Of a stretch of DNA of 64,000 bases, positions 32,722 through 40,643 are shown in pieces. The position numbers and the translations under genes are program-made. This DNA comes from CAZQGO01 sp964593065 (lineage in GTDB: Bacteria; Oederibacteriota; JAAXVQ01). Below the pieces are notes generated by a model that saw only the letters and a list, made by a program, of their open reading frames with translations, was not told where the DNA came from and made no database searches. The stretch spans positions 124,001-188,000 of the forward strand of contig CAZQGO010000001.1 of the NCBI GenBank assembly GCA_964593065.1. The letters run 5' to 3'. Numbering within the stretch: the stretch's first letter is position 1; every line of letters starts with the position of its first letter.

Positions 32722-34005
32722 ATGCGTATTGGTTTGAAATTCCAGTTGATGGGCATGGCCATCCTCCTCGTTTTACTGACCGTCGCCGTATCTTCCTTTT
32801 TTTTTACCCGCCAGGAAAAAGAAGTATTGCTGCGTGAGATGACAAGACGGGGCACCACCATCACCCGCAATCTGGCCACCATCAGCACCGATTCCTTAGT
32901 CAGCAACGACACGCTCGCCCTGGCGACCTACGTGCAAAGCGTCATGCGCAACGAGGGCGTGGCCTACGCCATGCTTCTCAATGAAAAGGGCGACGTCATG
33001 GCGCACAATCGCATGGAAAACGTCGGCAAAGCCTACGTGGAGCCGCAGGGCGTTCGCCCCTTGACGAATGAGGCCATCCTGATCCAGCCGTACCGCAACG
33101 AAGCCGGCGAAAAAATCCTGGATATCGCCATGCCCATCAAATTGCGGAACGACGTGCTGATCGGCTCGGCACACGTGGGCATGGCCCAGGCCGCCAGCGA
33201 CGCCATCGTCAGCCAATCCTTCCGCGAGACCCTGTGGGTGGCCGCGGGCTTGCTGATCATCGGCATCATTCTTTCCATTTTCATCACGGACATCATGCTC
33301 AGGCCGGTCGAGGAGCTTCTGCGCGGGGCCAAGGCGCTCGGCGAGGGCAACCTGAATTACCGGATCAACATCAAGGGCAAGGGCGAGCTGGCCATCGTGG
33401 GCCAGGCCTTCAATGAAATGGCGGAGCGCATCAAGGGCCTGTTCATCGGCGTGCTCAAGGCCTTGGCCGCGGCCTTGGCCTCCCGGGATAAAACCGCGGG
33501 GGGGCATGACCAGAGGGTTTCCGAATACGCCACGGCCTGCGCCACCTACATCGGCATGCCTCCCGAGGAAGTGGAGAATCTGCGCTTGGCGGCCCAGGTG
33601 CAAAACCTGGGGCACATCGCCGTGCCGGACGCCATTCTGGAAAAAACCGGAAAATTGACGGGCGAGGAATACGAAAAAATGAAGGACCATCCGAATACGG
33701 GCGCCGACATCCTCAACCAGATTCCCGCCCTGCGCGGAACCGTACCGCTGGTGCGCCATCATCACGAGCGCTTCGACGGCACGGGCTATCCGGCCGGCCT
33801 GAAGGGAAAAACCATTCCTCTCGGAGCGCGCATCCTGGCCGTGGCCGACGCCTTGGACGCCATGACCTCCCAGCAGAAACACCGCAAGGTGTTGACCCGG
33901 GAACAGGCCATCGAGGAACTGAAGAACGGCGCCGGCACCCAGTTCGATCCGGATATCGTCGAAGCCTTCATTGAGATGCTACACGAGTACAAGGGGGGGA
34001 CTTAA
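32722..34005 (+). CDS. Membrane sensor protein with HAMP and degenerate HD-GYP domain
   Basis: The 427-aa product has a TM segment (about 8-28), an extracytoplasmic domain (about 30-170), a second TM (about 172-195), a HAMP domain (about 196-248, LRPVEELLRGAKALGEGNLN) and an HD-GYP-type domain. The HHHERFDGTGYP motif (near 346) and GARILAVADALDAMTS are intact. The defining HDxGK motif is replaced: QNLGH occupies its place at residues 294-298, so two metal ligands are missing. Cyclic-di-GMP hydrolysis is therefore doubtful, and a binding or scaffold role is more likely. It is followed after 1 base by an adenylate cyclase with similar membrane and HAMP topology. Confidence 0.85.
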   Translation: MRIGLKFQLMGMAILLVLLTVAVSSFFFTRQEKEVLLREMTRRGTTITRNLATISTDSLVSNDTLALATYVQSVMRNEGVAYAMLLNEKGDVMAHNRMENVGKAYVEPQGVRPLTNEAILIQPYRNEAGEKILDIAMPIKLRNDVLIGSAHVGMAQAASDAIVSQSFRETLWVAAGLLIIGIILSIFITDIMLRPVEELLRGAKALGEGNLNYRINIKGKGELAIVGQAFNEMAERIKGLFIGVLKALAAALASRDKTAGGHDQRVSEYATACATYIGMPPEEVENLRLAAQVQNLGHIAVPDAILEKTGKLTGEEYEKMKDHPNTGADILNQIPALRGTVPLVRHHHERFDGTGYPAGLKGKTIPLGARILAVADALDAMTSQQKHRKVLTREQAIEELKNGAGTQFDPDIVEAFIEMLHEYKGGT

Positions 34006-34006
34006 C

Positions 34007-35575
34007 GTGCCCGCAACCCAGACTCTGAATCCCAAACCTCCGGCCCCGGCACGGCGCCGGCACCGCATTTCCCTCGGCGTCAAATTCACCTTCTTCCTGC
34101 TGCTGGCCATCGGCACCATCATGAGCCTGACCACCTGGCTGACCTACCGCGGCCAGCAGCGCACGCTGCAGGACGAGGTCATCCAGCGCGGCGTCACCAT
34201 TGCGCGCAGCATGGCCAACGCCGCCGCCGAGGCCATCTGGGAGCAGTCGGGCGAGACCGACATCACGCTGGCCTCCCTGATCCACAAGAACATTCCCGTG
34301 CGCGGCACGCCCCGGGTGCCGCAAACCTCGCTCCCCTCCATTTTCCGGTCCCTGCTGGAGGACCTGCGAGGCACGCGCTATTCCAGCCAGTCCATTTCCA
34401 CGAACACGGGCGTGGTGGAGTTGATCATGGTGGATGCCCAGGGCATCATCCGCGGTCATAACGACATCAAAATGCTGGAAAAGAGATTCCAGCCGCTGCC
34501 CGGCCTGAAACCCTACACCGGCGGGCCCCTGCTCATTCAGGACTACCTGACCCCTGAGGGCGAAAAGCGTTTTGAAATCGCCGTCCCGATCCTGCAGATC
34601 ATCCCCGGTGCGACCGAAAAGTACCTGGGAGCCGTGTACGTGCGCATGTCCCAGAGCGTCATCGACGTGGTGGTGAAGCAGGCCGCCATCAAAATGGTGT
34701 TGGTGACCGGCCTGCTCATGATTCTGGGACTGGTGGCGGCCCTGATCCTGTCACGGTATTTGACCCAGCCGATCAACGAACTGGTGGGCGGCGTGCTGGC
34801 CATCGCTTCCGGGGACTTGAATCAGGAATTGCAGGTCAGCCGGACCGACGAGCTGGGCGAGCTGACCTCGGCCTTCAACGAGATGGCCTCGTCGCTGCGC
34901 GAAAAGGAGCTGATCAAGGGGGCCTTTTCCACCTACGTCTCCAGCCAGGTGATGGAGCAGGTGCTGCGCGATCCCGGGCAGCTCGCCTTGGGCGGCGCCC
35001 GCAAGCGGGTCACCTGCCTGTTCGCGGACATCCGCGGGTTCACTTCCATGTCGGAGTCCATGGAGCCGGAGCGGGTGGTATCCATCATCAACGCCTACCT
35101 TTCCCTGCAGACGGAGATCGTCCTGCGGAACGAAGGCATGCTGGATAAATTCGTCGGCGACTGCGTCATGGCGGTCTTCGGCCTGCCGTTCGCCAAAAAC
35201 GACGACGCCCTGCGGGCCGTGCGCACCGCCGTGGAAATCCAGGCGGCCGTGCACGAGTTGAACCAAACCCGCGCGCGCGCGGGCCAGCGCACCGTGACGA
35301 TCGGCGTCGGCGTCAACACCGGCGATGTCGTGGCCGGCAACATGGGCTCTTCCCAGAAGATGGATTACACGGTGATCGGCGATGCGGTCAACTTGGCCGC
35401 CCGCCTGGAGGAAAATGCCGAAGGCGGCACGATCCTGGTGACCGAGGGCACCTACCAGGAAGTCAAGAACCGGGTCGCGGCGGAAAAGCTGGCGCCCATA
35501 TCCGTCAAAGGCAAGAAGGAAAAAGTCCCGGTCTACAGCATCAGGGGCTTCAAGGCGCCTCCGGCCCCCGGTTGA
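34007..35575 (+). CDS. Membrane adenylate/guanylate cyclase (class III) with HAMP domain
   Basis: The 522-aa product has a TM segment (about 25-45), a sensor region of about 190 residues, a second TM (about 225-250), a HAMP domain (about 250-300) and a class III cyclase domain (about 330-510). Metal-binding residues are seen in LFADIRGFTSMSE (near 339) and KFVGDCVMAVFG, and the later block DYTVIGDAVNLAARLE is intact, so the enzyme should be active. It should make cAMP, although specificity cannot be proven here. GTG 34007 with GGGGGGGA upstream is preferred over the longer frame that overlaps the HD-GYP gene. The pair shares a transcript. Confidence 0.9.
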   Translation: MPATQTLNPKPPAPARRRHRISLGVKFTFFLLLAIGTIMSLTTWLTYRGQQRTLQDEVIQRGVTIARSMANAAAEAIWEQSGETDITLASLIHKNIPVRGTPRVPQTSLPSIFRSLLEDLRGTRYSSQSISTNTGVVELIMVDAQGIIRGHNDIKMLEKRFQPLPGLKPYTGGPLLIQDYLTPEGEKRFEIAVPILQIIPGATEKYLGAVYVRMSQSVIDVVVKQAAIKMVLVTGLLMILGLVAALILSRYLTQPINELVGGVLAIASGDLNQELQVSRTDELGELTSAFNEMASSLREKELIKGAFSTYVSSQVMEQVLRDPGQLALGGARKRVTCLFADIRGFTSMSESMEPERVVSIINAYLSLQTEIVLRNEGMLDKFVGDCVMAVFGLPFAKNDDALRAVRTAVEIQAAVHELNQTRARAGQRTVTIGVGVNTGDVVAGNMGSSQKMDYTVIGDAVNLAARLEENAEGGTILVTEGTYQEVKNRVAAEKLAPISVKGKKEKVPVYSIRGFKAPPAPG

Positions 35576-35612
35576 CGGCGGGCGCCCGCCGGGAAGCCCC
35601 GGGGAGCGGCGA

Positions 35613-36074
35613 GTGGTGAAATCCGTGGTTTTCGTGTGCACCGGCAACTGTTGCCGGAGTCCCATGGCCATGGGCCTTTTGCGCGAGCAGTTCCGCGCTT
35701 GGCCGGAAGTGGACATTTCTTCGGCCGGCACGGCCGCTCCCGCCGGCGCGCCGCCCACACCCGAGGCGGTGGCGGCCGCGGCGGAATTGGGCGCGGACAT
35801 CCGGCGCCACCGGTCCCGGCCCGTGAGCGGGGACATCCTGGCACGCGCACGACTGGTGATCACCATGACGATGGGACAGGCGAGAGAGTTGCAGTCCGCC
35901 TACCCGCTCCACCGGGAAAAGATCATGACCTTGGGCGAACTGAGCGGACAGACGCCGCCGCCGGAAGTAGCCGACCCCATCGGGCAGTCCCTGCGGACCT
36001 ATCGCGAAACCGCGGGGCAGATCCAGAAACTGCTGGTGCAGGCCGGCGCTCGGATCCGGCGTTACATCCAGTAA
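35613..36074 (+). CDS. Low-molecular-weight protein-tyrosine phosphatase family protein
   Basis: The 153-aa product has the P-loop FVCTGNCCRSPMA (C-X5-R) near the N-terminus and the general-acid DP pair in VADPIGQSL near residue 113. These are typical of LMW-PTPs and related arsenate reductases. Tandem GTG codons at 35613 and 35616 follow GGGGAG. LMW-PTPs often regulate polysaccharide export with tyrosine kinases. Polysaccharide genes lie downstream but no BY-kinase is in the window. Some family members dephosphorylate other substrates, so the target is unknown. Confidence 0.87.
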   Translation: MVKSVVFVCTGNCCRSPMAMGLLREQFRAWPEVDISSAGTAAPAGAPPTPEAVAAAAELGADIRRHRSRPVSGDILARARLVITMTMGQARELQSAYPLHREKIMTLGELSGQTPPPEVADPIGQSLRTYRETAGQIQKLLVQAGARIRRYIQ

Positions 36075-36125
36075 CGGGCCGGAGCTGTGCCGGCCGGGTT
36101 TTCCAAGCCAAGCGGAGGGGAAGGG

Positions 36126-36587
36126 ATGAAAATCATCATAGGCAGTGACCATGCCGGCTACGAGTTGAAGGAGAGGCTCAAGGCGCAACTCGCGGCCTCC
36201 GGAGTGGACCTGGAGGACTTCGGTACGACCAACGCCGAATCCTGCGACTATCCGGACATCGGGCTGCGGGTGGCGGAGGAGGTGGCGGCTCACCCCGAGG
36301 TGCGCGGAATCCTGATCTGCGGCACGGGCATCGGCATGTCCATCACGGCCAACAAGATTCCCGGCATCCGGGCCGCCCTGGCGTACAACACGTACGTGGC
36401 CCAGTATTCCCGCGAGCACAACGACGCCAATATCCTGGTGCTTCCCGGCCGGGTGGTCGGGCTGGACATGGCCTTGGCCATGGTCCGGGCCTGGCTGGGG
36501 ACGCGCTTCGCCGGCGGACGGCATGAGCGGCGTCTGGAAAAAATTTCGAATATCGAAAAAAAGTACAACCCCGGCCGTGAACGCTGA
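36126..36587 (+). CDS. rpiB: Ribose-5-phosphate isomerase B
   Basis: This enzyme interconverts ribose 5-phosphate and ribulose 5-phosphate. The 153-aa product has GSDHAGYELKERL at the N-terminus, DYPDIGLRVAEEV, and the anion hole with catalytic Cys ICGTGIGMSITANK. ATG 36126 is preceded by GGAGGGGAAGG. It comes directly before glyA, a frequent arrangement. The C-terminus (RHERRLEKI) matches the family. Confidence 0.93.
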   Translation: MKIIIGSDHAGYELKERLKAQLAASGVDLEDFGTTNAESCDYPDIGLRVAEEVAAHPEVRGILICGTGIGMSITANKIPGIRAALAYNTYVAQYSREHNDANILVLPGRVVGLDMALAMVRAWLGTRFAGGRHERRLEKISNIEKKYNPGRER

Positions 36588-36612
36588 TACCGCCACCGGG
36601 CAAGGAGCCAGC

Positions 36613-37854
36613 GTGAAACCCTTAGCTTCAGTCGACCCCGAAGTCGCCCGAATCCTGCGGTCCGAGACGGACCGGGAGGCGACGCGCCTGCAGATGATTG
36701 CCTCCGAAAATTACGCTTCGCCGGCGGTCCTGGAGGCGCAAGGCAGCGTGTTCACCAATAAGTACGCCGAGGGCTATCCGGGAGCCCGCTACTACCAGGG
36801 GTGCGGCCCCGCTGATGACATCGAGCGGCTGGCCGTGGACCGGGTGTGCAAATTATTCGGCGCCGAGCATGCCAATGTGCAGCCGCACGCGGGCAGCACG
36901 GCCAACATGGCGGCCTACATGGCCCTGCTTGCCCCCGGCGACGCCCTGCTGGGCATGGACCTGGCCGCGGGCGGGCATCTGACCCACGGGGCGCGCGTGA
37001 ATTTTTCCGGGAAACTCTACCGCGCATTTTATTACAACGTCCATCCCGAAAGCCACCTGATCGATTACGACGCCCTGGCGGAGCAGGCGCGGCGGGTCCG
37101 GCCCCGCATGATCGTGGCCGGCGCCTCCTCCTACCCCCGGGTCCTGGATTTCGCCGCTTTCCGGAAAATCTGCGACGAGGTCGGCGCCTATCTGCTGGTG
37201 GACATCGCCCACTTGGCCGGGCTGATCGTCGGCGGGGCGCATCCCAGCCCGGTTCCCTACGCGGACATCGTGACTTCGACCACGCACAAGACTCTGCGGG
37301 GACCGCGTGGCGGCTTCATCCTGTGCCGCGCGGAATTCGCGAAAAAAGTCGACGCCATGGTGTTCCCCGGCATCCAGGGGGGGCCGCTGATGCACGTCAT
37401 CGCGGCCAAGGCCGTGTCCTTCCTGGAGGCGGGGCAGGAGTCCTTCCGCGCCTACGCCCAAAGGATCGTGGCCAATGCCCGGGCGCTGGCCGCTGCGCTC
37501 TTACAGCGCGGATTTCAGCTCAGCACGGGCGGGACCGACAACCACATGCTGCTGGTTGACCTGCAGCACGAGAACATGACGGGCGCCGAGGCCGCCGCGC
37601 GCTTGGAGAACGCCGGCGTGGTGGTGAATAAAAACGGCATTCCCTACGATCCCCTGGGGCCGCGTGTGACCTCCGGCATCCGGGTGGGCACCGCCGCGCT
37701 GACGACCCGCGGCCTGCGGGAATCCGACATGGAAACCATCGCAGACTATTATGATCGAATTCTGCGCGGCGGGGAGGACGGCGCCCGGCTGGCCTCCATC
37801 CGCGGGGAAATCGCCGAGTGGTGCGGGCGCTTTCCCATTTTTGCCGAAGCATGA
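36613..37854 (+). CDS. glyA: Serine hydroxymethyltransferase
   Basis: This PLP enzyme interconverts serine and glycine and feeds one-carbon units to folate. The 413-aa product has MIASENYASPAVLEAQGS, YAEGYPGARYYQGC and the PLP lysine motif TSTTHKTLRGPRGG. The GTG start at 36613 lies 5 bases after AAGGAG; the open frame upstream is an extension into rpiB. Its stop overlaps the deaminase start (ATGA). Confidence 0.96.
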   Translation: MKPLASVDPEVARILRSETDREATRLQMIASENYASPAVLEAQGSVFTNKYAEGYPGARYYQGCGPADDIERLAVDRVCKLFGAEHANVQPHAGSTANMAAYMALLAPGDALLGMDLAAGGHLTHGARVNFSGKLYRAFYYNVHPESHLIDYDALAEQARRVRPRMIVAGASSYPRVLDFAAFRKICDEVGAYLLVDIAHLAGLIVGGAHPSPVPYADIVTSTTHKTLRGPRGGFILCRAEFAKKVDAMVFPGIQGGPLMHVIAAKAVSFLEAGQESFRAYAQRIVANARALAAALLQRGFQLSTGGTDNHMLLVDLQHENMTGAEAAARLENAGVVVNKNGIPYDPLGPRVTSGIRVGTAALTTRGLRESDMETIADYYDRILRGGEDGARLASIRGEIAEWCGRFPIFAEA

Positions 37855-38375
37855 ACGCCGCCGCTCCCGCTTCCGGACCGCGCCAGCCCTCCCGCCGTCC
37901 TTCCTGGGACGATTACTTCATGGAGATCACCCAGCTGGTGGCCAAGCGCTCCACGTGCCTGCGCCGGGCGGTCGGCGCCATCCTGGTCAAGGACAAGCGC
38001 ATCATCGCCACCGGCTACAACGGCGGTCCCCGGGGTCTTCGGCACTGCGAGGAAGTCGGGTGCCTGCGCACCCAGCTGAACATCCCCTCGGGGGAGCGGC
38101 ACGAGATCTGCCGGGGCTTGCACGCCGAACAGAACGCCATCATCCAGGCCGCGGTCCACGGCGTTTCGATCGAAGGCGCGGTTTTATACTGTACCAACCA
38201 GCCGTGCGTGATCTGCTCGAAAATGCTGATCAACGCCGGCATCCGGAAAATCATCATCGCCAGCGGGTACCCCGACGAACTGTCCCTCTCGCTCCTGCGC
38301 GAGGCGGGCATCGAACTGATCGAGAGACCCGGCGCGTGCGCCGCGCCCGATGCGGCCCCGGGCGCCGCGCGCTGA
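37851..38375 (+). CDS. Deoxycytidylate deaminase family protein
   Basis: This enzyme deaminates dCMP to dUMP for thymidylate synthesis; the Bacillus homologue is ComEB. The 174-aa product has the zinc motifs GLHAEQNAI (HAE) and NQPCVICSKML (PCxxC), and the nucleotide-specific VGAILVKDKRIIATGYNGGP. An additional Cys/His set (RHCEEVGC) is typical of dCMP deaminases. Coupling with glyA makes sense because both supply dTMP synthesis. The last 15 residues are Ala/Pro-rich. Confidence 0.92.
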   Translation: MNAAAPASGPRQPSRRPSWDDYFMEITQLVAKRSTCLRRAVGAILVKDKRIIATGYNGGPRGLRHCEEVGCLRTQLNIPSGERHEICRGLHAEQNAIIQAAVHGVSIEGAVLYCTNQPCVICSKMLINAGIRKIIIASGYPDELSLSLLREAGIELIERPGACAAPDAAPGAAR

Positions 38376-38403
38376 ACGTTCATCCGCGATCGGGGGCGTG
38401 ACC

Positions 38404-39420
38404 ATGTGGGCGAGTTTCGTCGGCTTGGTAGCGGCGGGAGTCCTGGCTTTCCTTGCGACGCCGCCGGTACGCGCCGCCGCGGCACACTGGGACATCCTGG
38501 ACAAACCGGACCGGCACCGGAAGCTGCACCGCCGTCTGGTCCCGCTGTGGGGCGGTTTGGTGATCTTCGTCGCGATCGTCGGCGGGCTCGCGGCGGCGTT
38601 GGCGTGGACGGCCGCCGGGCGGGAGATTTTTGCCTACCGCCAGGAGGTGTTCGGGCAGCGCCTGCCGGCGCTGTTGCTCGCGGGCGCGATCCTGGCCGCC
38701 GTCGGGCTGTTGGATGACCGCTTCCGCATCCCCCCCAAGGTCAAGCTCCTGGGGCATCTGTCGGCCGCCGCCGTGGCGGTGGCCGCCGGTTTCAGAGTGG
38801 AGGAAGTGATCCTGCCCTTCACCCAGCGAACGCTCGTGGTCTGGCCGTGGCTGGGCTGCGGCTTTTCGCTGCTGTGGCTGACGTTCATGACCAATGCCTT
38901 CAATTTCATCGACGGTCTGGACGGTCTGGCCACCGGTCAGGCGGTGATTGCCGGCGTGGGTCTGGCCTTGGCCTCGCTGTTGCTGGCCGCCCATGGCGGC
39001 AACGGCGACCTGATCGTGCGCTATCAGGGCGCGTTGGCGGCCCTGCTGGCCGCAACCACCGCCGGCGCGGCCCTGGGATTCTGGTATTTCAACCGTCCGC
39101 CGGCCTCGATCTTTCTGGGAGACGCGGGTTCGACGCTCCTCGGCTTCACCCTGGCGCTGGCGGCACTGACCGCCACCGGACACGCCACCAGCGTCTGGGC
39201 GCCGCTGGTTCCGCTGTGCCTGTTCGGGTGGCCGATTGCCGACGGGCTGTTGGCCCTATTCCGCAGGCTGCGCGGACGCCAGCCCATGTCCAAGGCGGAT
39301 TATCTGCACCTGCACCACCGCCTGCTGCGCAGCGGCTTCTCCTCCCGTCCCGCCGTGGCCCTGATTCTGCTGGTGTCCCTGGCGCTGATGCTGATCGGCT
39401 TGGTGCTGGCATGGCTGTAA
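38404..39420 (+). CDS. wecA: Undecaprenyl-phosphate GlcNAc-1-phosphate transferase (WecA/MraY family)
   Basis: This membrane enzyme starts polysaccharide assembly by moving a sugar-1-phosphate to undecaprenyl phosphate. The 338-aa product has about ten TM segments and the family blocks KPDRHRKLH, GLLDDRFRIPPKVKLLGH, NAFNFIDGLDGLATG, FLGDAGSTLLGF and a His-rich loop HLHHRLLRSG. The last fits WecA-type rather than MraY enzymes. ATG 38404 is chosen; GTG 38398 is possible. It overlaps wecB, so the product may pass to UDP-ManNAc-using steps. Confidence 0.9.
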   Translation: MWASFVGLVAAGVLAFLATPPVRAAAAHWDILDKPDRHRKLHRRLVPLWGGLVIFVAIVGGLAAALAWTAAGREIFAYRQEVFGQRLPALLLAGAILAAVGLLDDRFRIPPKVKLLGHLSAAAVAVAAGFRVEEVILPFTQRTLVVWPWLGCGFSLLWLTFMTNAFNFIDGLDGLATGQAVIAGVGLALASLLLAAHGGNGDLIVRYQGALAALLAATTAGAALGFWYFNRPPASIFLGDAGSTLLGFTLALAALTATGHATSVWAPLVPLCLFGWPIADGLLALFRRLRGRQPMSKADYLHLHHRLLRSGFSSRPAVALILLVSLALMLIGLVLAWL

Positions 39421-40643
39421 GGTCCCGCCGGCGCAGCGGCAGGGCGCATGTGCTGGCCGTGTTCGGCACGCGGCCCGAGGCGGTGAAACTGGCGCCGGTC
39501 ATTCAAGGCCTGCGCGCCGACCCGGATCGTTTCCGCACCACGGTGGTCGCCACCGGGCAGCACCGGGAGTTGCTGGCCCAGACGCTGTCCGCCTTGGGCC
39601 TGCGGCCGGATCTGGACCTGCGCCTGATGCAACCCGATCAGGCTCTGGGCGCCATGCTGGCCAGGACGTTGGGGCATCTGGAGCCCTTGGTGCGCGACCT
39701 CCGTCCGGATTGCGTCCTGGTGCAGGGCGACACCCTGACCACGCTGGCCGCCGCGCTGGCGGCGTTTTACCGGGGTGTACCCTGTGCGCACGTGGAAGCG
39801 GGCCTGCGGACGTATGACCTGGCCAATCCCTTCCCCGAGGAGGCCAACCGCCGGCTGGTTTCACAGCTGGCCGCGTGGCATTTCGCCGCCACGCCCGGGG
39901 CGGCGTCCAACCTCAGGCGGGAAGGCGTGGCCGCGGCGCGCATTTTTATCACGGGCAATCCCGTGGTCGACGCCGTCCGGGCCGTGGCGGCCGCCGGTGT
40001 TCGGGAGAAGCCCCGGGACCTGGCGCTGCCGGCCGGCCGGCGCCGGCGCGTGCTGGTCACCGCGCACCGCCGGGAAAGCTTTGGCACGCCGTTGCGCGAG
40101 ATTTGCGAAGCCCTGCGCGAAATCGCGGTCCGGCATCCGGAGACGGAATTCTTGTTCCTGGTCCATCCCAATCCGCACGTGGCCCCGCGGGTGCGGAGCA
40201 GCCTGCGGCGGCGGCCGGACAATCTTCGCTTGATCCCGCCGCAGCCCTACGACGTTTTTATCCGCCTCCTGGCCGGGTCCGCACTGGCGGTGACCGACTC
40301 GGGGGGCATCCAGGAAGAGGCCCCGGCGCTGGGCGTCAGGACCGTGATCCTGCGGCATGCGACCGAAAGACCGGAGGCGCTGGCCGCCGGCGGACGCCTG
40401 GTCCCGCCCCGGCGGCAAGCCGTGGTGCGCGCCGTACACCGGGCACTGCGGCGGACTTCCGCGGGAAGGCCGCTCCGCTGCCCGTTCGGGGACGGACGCG
40501 CGGCCGGGCGCATTGTGCAAGCCCTGGCCTTCATCCACGGCCTGCGGCGCCGGCGCCCCGGGGCGTTCCGGTTCCGGACTTTTAGCAAATCCGCGGTGGA
40601 CCGCGCAGAGAAAACACACCAGGACAGCGGGAGCGAAGCATGA
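39411..40643 (+). CDS. wecB: UDP-N-acetylglucosamine 2-epimerase (non-hydrolysing)
   Basis: This enzyme interconverts UDP-GlcNAc and UDP-ManNAc in the cytoplasm. The 410-aa product has VFGTRPEAVKLAPVI, HVEAGLRTYD, the His-containing TAHRRESFG and the TDSGGIQEEAPALG block, all canonical. ATG 39411 lies inside the end of wecA (10-base overlap). The C-terminal 40 residues are Arg-rich and exceed the usual length. It is coupled to an O-antigen ligase gene. Confidence 0.93.
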   Translation: MAVRSRRRSGRAHVLAVFGTRPEAVKLAPVIQGLRADPDRFRTTVVATGQHRELLAQTLSALGLRPDLDLRLMQPDQALGAMLARTLGHLEPLVRDLRPDCVLVQGDTLTTLAAALAAFYRGVPCAHVEAGLRTYDLANPFPEEANRRLVSQLAAWHFAATPGAASNLRREGVAAARIFITGNPVVDAVRAVAAAGVREKPRDLALPAGRRRRVLVTAHRRESFGTPLREICEALREIAVRHPETEFLFLVHPNPHVAPRVRSSLRRRPDNLRLIPPQPYDVFIRLLAGSALAVTDSGGIQEEAPALGVRTVILRHATERPEALAAGGRLVPPRRQAVVRAVHRALRRTSAGRPLRCPFGDGRAAGRIVQALAFIHGLRRRRPGAFRFRTFSKSAVDRAEKTHQDSGSEA

